Origin: DASUZB01 sp035535495
Lineage (GTDB): Bacteria; Actinomycetota; CALGFH01
Length of the DNA stretch: 9,631 nucleotides
Assembly: GCA_035535495.1 (NCBI GenBank)
Contig: DATLQA010000002.1
Location: 1-9,631 of the forward strand
Direction: 5' to 3'
This document shows, piece after piece, positions 6,558 to 9,631 of the stretch (within the stretch, counting starts at the first letter, position 1; each line of letters begins with the position of its first letter). The notes beneath the pieces are model-generated. The model was not told where the DNA came from. It saw only the letters and a program-made list of their open reading frames with translations, and did not search any database. Position numbers and translations under genes: made by a program.

Positions 6558-7442
6558 GTGCCCGAGCGGCTCTCCCGAGCGACCTCCCGCTCGGACGCTG
6601 GCGCCGACGGCGCCGACGGCCGGGTCTGGCCCGGCGAGCCCGCCCCCGACCCGGCGCCGCAGCCGGACAGCCGCAGCCGGCTCCGCGCCTTCATCGTGGC
6701 CGAGGCGGTCGCCGTCCTGCTCGGCTACATCGTCTCGAGCCTCCGCGAAGGCACGCCGGCCACGCCCTTCCAGTGGACCCTGATCATGGTGGGCGCGGTC
6801 GCGGTCGCGATCCCGTTCGCCATCAAGTCCCGCCGCGAGCTCCGCCAGGAGGCCGCCGCCGCGCGCGCCGAGGCGATCGCCATCGACATCGACGCCCGCC
6901 TGCGGCTGATCGTCGGCGACGTGACCGCCCCGATCGCCGAGGTCGTCGGCCGGGTCCATCAGGCCCGCACCCCGGCTGAGCGCAGCTCGCTCGGCGGGCA
7001 GCTGCAGCAGCTCGTGGTGGAGGCGGCCGCGAACCTCTGCGACGGCGCCCGCACCAGGGCCTGCTTCTTCCAGCTGGACGCCGGCGCGATGGCGCCGGTG
7101 GCCTGGACGGGACGCTCCGACGCGCCCGCCACCGTGTTCACCGACGCCGCCGACGACCGTCGCGGGCAGGAGGCGCTGCTGCTCGTCCGCTTCCACGACT
7201 TCCTGCTGATCGACGACATCCTCTCCGAGCCCCTCCCGCCCGGCGTCGAGGCCCGCCCCGGCGCCTCCTACCGGTCGTTCATCAGCGTGGCGGTCTTCTG
7301 CGGCGAGCAGAACTTCGGCATGCTCACGGTCGACGCGCCCGAGCCGGCCGCGTTCGACGAGACCGACCTCAACGTGATGCGGGCGCTCGCGCAGCTCCTC
7401 GGGGCCGGGCTTGTCGGCGGCCAGCCGAGCTGGCAAGGTTGA
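6558..7442 (+). CDS. Two-helix membrane protein with cytosolic GAF-like domain
   Basis: A 294-residue protein. Residues 1-42 are Pro/Ala/Asp-rich and probably disordered. Two hydrophobic segments follow at about 44-61 (AFIVAEAVAVLLGYIVSSL) and 72-89 (WTLIMVGAVAVAIPFAI), making a hairpin with both ends cytosolic. A charged helix at 90-118 looks like a coiled-coil linker. Residues 145-287 resemble a GAF domain: a leading amphipathic helix, strand RACFFQLDAG, SFISVAVFCGEQNFGMLTVDAPEPAAFDETDL, and a final helix to LLGAGL. No kinase, cyclase or HTH output domain is present, so it probably signals through a partner. The start is GTG 6558 with GGAG at 6544-6547 (10-nt spacing) and GAGG close to it. 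It is divergent from the hydroxyacid dehydrogenase. A small basic gene begins 41 nt after its stop and is probably co-transcribed. The ligand is unknown. Confidence 0.85.
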   Translation: MPERLSRATSRSDAGADGADGRVWPGEPAPDPAPQPDSRSRLRAFIVAEAVAVLLGYIVSSLREGTPATPFQWTLIMVGAVAVAIPFAIKSRRELRQEAAAARAEAIAIDIDARLRLIVGDVTAPIAEVVGRVHQARTPAERSSLGGQLQQLVVEAAANLCDGARTRACFFQLDAGAMAPVAWTGRSDAPATVFTDAADDRRGQEALLLVRFHDFLLIDDILSEPLPPGVEARPGASYRSFISVAVFCGEQNFGMLTVDAPEPAAFDETDLNVMRALAQLLGAGLVGGQPSWQG

Positions 7443-7472
7443 GCCAGCGAGCGGGCGCGGGTCGAGAGGTTC

Positions 7473-7478
7473 AGGAGG
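7473..7478 (+). promoter_or_regulatory. Consensus Shine-Dalgarno of the small gene at 7484
   Basis: AGGAGG, five bases before ATG 7484. It decides the start against the TTG at 7439 that overlaps the GAF stop, and is the main reason for treating the following small frame as a gene. Confidence 0.65.
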
Positions 7479-7483
7479 CCGCG

Positions 7484-7675
7484 ATGCTGCGAGGCCGGGT
7501 GGTTTCCGACGAGGCGCAGGCCTGGAGCAACGGCACGGTGCGGTCGAGCGACTACTTCGCCAGAGCCCGGCGGCGGGCGTGGAGCATGGCCAGCCAGGCG
7601 GTCCGTACGCGCCTGCGCCGCGGGTCGCCGGCGGCCGACCGGGGCGTGCCGCAGTCACCACCCAACGGCGGTTGA
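7484..7675 (+). CDS. Small basic hypothetical protein (63 residues)
   Basis: A 63-residue frame that I do not recognise. It has a perfect AGGAGG five bases before its ATG, and by hand count about 56 of 63 third codon positions are G or C, as in real genes nearby. The protein is strongly basic: 12 arginines, mostly in RARRRAW (26-33) and VRTRLRR (40-46), with no lysine or cysteine and no membrane segment. The C-terminal 17 residues are Gly/Pro-rich and probably disordered. It starts 41 nt after the GAF gene stop on the same strand and ends 10 nt before the stop of the convergent gene at 7686. A nucleic-acid-binding or partner-binding role would fit the charge, but that is inference. The alternative is a chance frame in GC-rich DNA. 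Confidence 0.5.
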   Translation: MLRGRVVSDEAQAWSNGTVRSSDYFARARRRAWSMASQAVRTRLRRGSPAADRGVPQSPPNGG

Positions 7676-7685
7676 CCGGGAGCCG

Positions 7686-8156
7686 TCAGGCCGCCTCTGG
7701 AGGTGCCAGCACGATCTTGGTGACGCGGTCGCAGGCGCGGATCATGGTGAGCGCGACCGCGATCGGGGGGCCGTCGAGGCTGGCGATGAAGCACCGCGGC
7801 GGGTCCGCGTAGAGGAACTCCTCCTCGAGGTCGACCAGGATCAGCGCCCGTACGCGCAGCGCGTCGTCGCAGGCGAGCCGGCCGTCGACCCAGCTGGCGT
7901 TGACCTCGTCCCCGTCGATCACACCCTCGACCAGGAACCGGCCCACCGCCGGAGCGCCACGCTCCCCCGCGCGCCTGGAACGCTGGACGCGGCAGGCGTG
8001 GAGCAGCCGCAAGGCGTGCTCGACCAGCAGGTCGTGCTGCGCTCGGATCTCGGCGATCCGGACGCCGAGCGTCCTGGACCTGGCCACGGCCAGGGCCGCG
8101 CGGTTGCGTAGCCTGCTGCGGCCCGCGGTGGTGGCCACATCGGCCTCAGCGCTCAT
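7686..8156 (-). CDS. Hypothetical protein, 156 residues, helical N-terminus
   Basis: I do not recognise the family. Residues 14-55 should be helical and may form a coiled coil (RLRNRAALAVARSRTLG, AEIRAQHDLLVEHALRLL). Residues 70-156 read as an alternating alpha/beta domain: VGRFLVEGVIDGDEV, ALRVRALILVDLEEEF, RCFIASLDGPPIAVALTMI and a last strand KIVLAPP. There is no signal peptide, membrane helix or catalytic signature. Cysteines are at 55, 96, 122 and 142. ATG at 8156 is chosen because GGGTGGGGGG precedes it closely; longer frames to 9089 would run backwards through the sugar-binding protein gene and lack conservation. A -10-like TATCGT lies at 8185-8190 on the minus strand. The gene converges with the small gene at 7484-7675 and is divergent from the sugar-binding protein across a 351-nt gap. 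Confidence 0.7.
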   Translation of the reverse strand: MSAEADVATTAGRSRLRNRAALAVARSRTLGVRIAEIRAQHDLLVEHALRLLHACRVQRSRRAGERGAPAVGRFLVEGVIDGDEVNASWVDGRLACDDALRVRALILVDLEEEFLYADPPRCFIASLDGPPIAVALTMIRACDRVTKIVLAPPEAA

Positions 8157-8300
8157 GCATCCCCCCACCCTTGTCGCCGAGACCACGATACCGTCGCGGC
8201 CACCAGGCTCATACCCCCAAAGCTCATCCAGGGGTACCGGCCCGCGCCGGAGTCCGCTTGCGCTCGGAGGCCCGGAAGACGGATGGTTGGCGGCAAGCCT

Positions 8301-8346
8301 CCTGCCAGCGCGGGCGAGAGGGGAAGGAACGCCCAGCGCTGGCAGG
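8301..8346 (+). promoter_or_regulatory. 16-bp hairpin with an all-purine loop upstream of the XylF-like gene
   Basis: CCTGCCAGCGC (8301-8311) pairs perfectly with GCGCTGGCAGG (8336-8346). After one bulged A (8335), GGGCG (8312-8316) pairs with CGCCC (8330-8334). The 13-base loop 8317-8329 is AGAGGGGAAGGAA, purine only and Shine-Dalgarno-like. There is no U-run, so it is not a simple terminator. It may be part of an untranslated leader or a small RNA; no riboswitch class is recognised. Confidence 0.5.
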
Positions 8347-8355
8347 GTACCCTGC
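8342..8355. promoter_or_regulatory. Perfect 14-bp palindrome GCAGGGTACCCTGC
   Basis: It is self-complementary over all 14 bases and shares positions 8342-8346 with the 3' arm of the adjacent long hairpin, so in RNA the two folds exclude each other. As DNA it could be an operator for a regulator of the downstream sugar-binding gene. It differs from LacI-type sites, which usually centre on CG. Confidence 0.45.
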
Positions 8356-8507
8356 AACCAGTCGGATCTCCGCGGCGAGGCGCAGGCCGTCGGCGGGACC
8401 CGAGGAGGTGACCGGACCAGGACCAACGCCTTGTGCGGCGCGCCGCGGATGCGAGGGCTGAGCGCCGCGACCATGTCGGAATCGCCGACGACGAAAGACG
8501 AGGTGGG

Positions 8508-9617
8508 ATGTTGTTCGGATCGCGTGGTGCCGTGTCGGTGCGGCTGGCCGCTGTTGCCGCCCTGGTGATGTTGGTGGTGGCGGGGTGTGCGACGAATGAG
8601 CCGTCTTCGGGTGGGGGTGGGGGTGGTGGTGGGGCGAAGAAGATCGCGTTGCTGCTGCCGGAGACCAAGACGACCCGGTATGAGGCGCAGGACCGGCCGT
8701 TGTTTGCGGCCAAGGTCAAGGCGTTGTGTGCGGAGTGCGAGATCATTTATTCCAATGCCGACCAGGATGCCTCGAAGCAGCAGTCGCAGGCGGAGGCGGC
8801 GTTGACCAACGGCGCCAAGGTGCTGGTGCTGGACCCGGTGGATTCGGCCTCGGCGGGGGCGATGGTGCAAAAGGCCAAGGCCCGTGGGGTGCCGGTGGTC
8901 TCCTATGACCGGCTGATCCTGAACGCCGATGTGGACTATTACATCTCGTTTGACAACCAGAAGGTCGGGCAGTTGCAGGGGCAGGCGTTGGTCGACAAGC
9001 TCAAGGCCGACGGCAAGTCCGGGTCGGTCGTGATGATCAACGGGGCGCCGACCGACAACAATGCCAAGTTGTTCAAGCAGGGCGCCCACAGCGTGATCGA
9101 TCCCAGCGGGTTCAAGGTCGCCAAGGAGTACGACACGCCGGACTGGTCGCCGGACAAGGCCCAGACCGAGATGGAGCAGGCGATCACCGCGGTCGGCAAG
9201 ACCGGGTTTGTGGGGGTGTATGCGGCCAATGACGGGACCGCTGGTGGGGCGATCGCGGCGATGAAGGGCCAGGGGATCAGCCCGATCCCGCCGGTGACCG
9301 GGCAGGATGCGGAGTTGGCCGCGATCCAGCGGCTGTTGACCGGTGAGCAGTTCATGACGGTGTACAAGGCGATCAAGCCGGAGGCCGAGGGGGCGGCGCA
9401 GCTGGCGGTGGATCTGGTCAACGGCAAGACCAGCTCGGCGGCGGCCAGCGACAAGGTCAACAACGGGCAGAAGGATGTCGCCTCGGTGCTGCTGGACCCG
9501 GTGCCGGTGACCAAGGACAAGATCAAGGACACGATCATCGCCGACCAGTTCTTGAAGCCGGCCGAGATCTGCAAGGGCCCGGCCGCCAGCGCCTGCGCCC
9601 AGGCCGGCATCACCTAG
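8508..9617 (+). CDS. Sugar ABC transporter substrate-binding lipoprotein, XylF-like
   Basis: A 369-residue extracytoplasmic sugar receptor. The signal peptide ends in a lipobox (VVAGC, lipidated Cys27), so the mature protein is membrane-anchored. Eight glycines (35-42) make a flexible tether. The periplasmic-binding fold spans about 44-345: KKIALLLPETKTTRYEAQD, NADQDASKQQSQAE, then YDRLILNADVDYYISFDN from 133, close to the xylose-binding protein XylF, with VGQLQGQALVD at 153-163. YAANDGTAGGAIAA (238-251) and VTGQDAE (263-269) are family hinge and ligand segments. Mature Cys74/Cys77 and Cys356/Cys363 could form disulphides. ATG 8508 follows GAGGTGGG immediately; the in-frame GTG at 8433 adds 25 residues before the signal peptide and is rejected. 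ATPase and permease genes should follow beyond the window. Xylose or a related sugar is likely but unproven. Confidence 0.93.
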   Translation: MLFGSRGAVSVRLAAVAALVMLVVAGCATNEPSSGGGGGGGGAKKIALLLPETKTTRYEAQDRPLFAAKVKALCAECEIIYSNADQDASKQQSQAEAALTNGAKVLVLDPVDSASAGAMVQKAKARGVPVVSYDRLILNADVDYYISFDNQKVGQLQGQALVDKLKADGKSGSVVMINGAPTDNNAKLFKQGAHSVIDPSGFKVAKEYDTPDWSPDKAQTEMEQAITAVGKTGFVGVYAANDGTAGGAIAAMKGQGISPIPPVTGQDAELAAIQRLLTGEQFMTVYKAIKPEAEGAAQLAVDLVNGKTSSAAASDKVNNGQKDVASVLLDPVPVTKDKIKDTIIADQFLKPAEICKGPAASACAQAGIT

Positions 9618-9631
9618 CCCGGCCCTCGGTT

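Larger units (their letters stand above)
8157..8507. other. 351-nt gene-free region between the hypothetical gene and the XylF-like gene
   Basis: No convincing gene lies here; frames crossing it in either direction are unconserved extensions. It holds a weak minus-strand promoter candidate at 8185-8190, a GGTACC at 8233-8238, the hairpin/palindrome pair at 8301-8355, a perfect anti-SD complement at 8403-8411 without a usable start codon, and a 12-bp palindrome GCGGCGCGCCGC at 8435-8446. It is long enough for a leader RNA of the downstream sugar-binding gene. Confidence 0.6.

Noticed and set aside
5907..7661. 584-codon open frame on the minus strand antisense to the GAF gene
   Set aside because: Low-complexity composition, no motif, and it overlaps two genes with clear domain evidence.
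8301..8400. Cobalamin or c-di-AMP riboswitch
   Set aside because: CTGCAACC and GGGGAAGG faintly recall cobalamin or ydaO elements, but the conserved boxes are not present in order. I report only the structure.
8435..8446. 12-bp palindrome GCGGCGCGCCGC as an operator
   Set aside because: Made only of G and C in a GC-rich region, so chance is likely. No second copy or promoter element is tied to it.
8433..8507. GTG 8433 as the start of the sugar-binding protein
   Set aside because: It would put 25 charged residues before a complete lipoprotein signal peptide, and ATG 8508 has its own ribosome site.
8157..9089. Minus-strand extension of the hypothetical gene through the sugar-binding gene
   Set aside because: The extension is antisense to a well-supported lipoprotein gene. 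The start at 8156 has a G-rich ribosome site and is sufficient.
1..9631. tRNA/rRNA genes, CRISPR arrays, insertion sequences, att sites
   Set aside because: No CCA-ended cloverleaf, no regularly spaced repeats, no transposase or integrase frame and no flanking direct repeats were seen. A proper search (tRNAscan-SE, Infernal) could not be run.

Overview
The window is very GC-rich, with almost all third codon positions G or C and GTG/TTG starts in use. It carries an actinobacterial-looking gene set: a lytic transglycosylase/M15 fusion, a DUF5655 zinc-ribbon protein, a TetR regulator, a PYROXD2-like FAD oxidoreductase and a lipoprotein sugar-binding protein. Actinomycetota is the best guess; nothing here fixes the genus. 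Ten protein genes are supported, one cut by the left edge. I see no rRNA, tRNA, CRISPR array, transposase or integrase.

Layout. (1) Positions 2-1087 (+) hold the 3' part of a membrane-anchored cell-wall hydrolase, of the kind often found with actinobacterial conjugation genes. (2) Positions 1114-4494 (-) hold four co-directional genes, in transcription order: SAM methyltransferase, PYROXD2-like oxidoreductase, GNAT acetyltransferase, DUF5655 protein. The last three are packed with gaps of 1 and 7 nt. (3) Positions 4495-4632 are a compact divergent control region. A perfect 14-bp palindrome lies between the -35 and -10 of the promoter facing the TetR gene at 4633-5322 (+) and next to a weaker promoter facing the methyltransferase. 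(4) A 2-hydroxyacid dehydrogenase (5339-6343, -) converges on the TetR gene and diverges from a two-helix membrane GAF protein (6558-7442, +). That gene is followed by a 63-codon basic small gene with a consensus ribosome binding site. (5) An unrecognised 156-residue protein lies at 7686-8156 (-). (6) A 351-nt gene-free stretch (8157-8507) contains a strong hairpin overlapping a second palindrome, and leads into a XylF-like lipoprotein gene (8508-9617, +) that ends just before the right edge.

How the parts may work together (inference): the TetR protein probably controls itself and the divergent methyltransferase/oxidoreductase/acetyltransferase cassette. Those three chemistries (methylate, oxidise or desaturate, acetylate) suit modification or detoxification of a small molecule, but no substrate can be read from the sequence. 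The XylF-like gene is probably the first gene of a sugar ABC importer whose ATPase and permease would lie beyond the right edge. Its codon use (about half of leucines as TTG, more T-ending codons) differs from its neighbours. The best candidates for something undescribed are the 8301-8355 leader structure, the small gene at 7484, and the TetR-divergon cassette.
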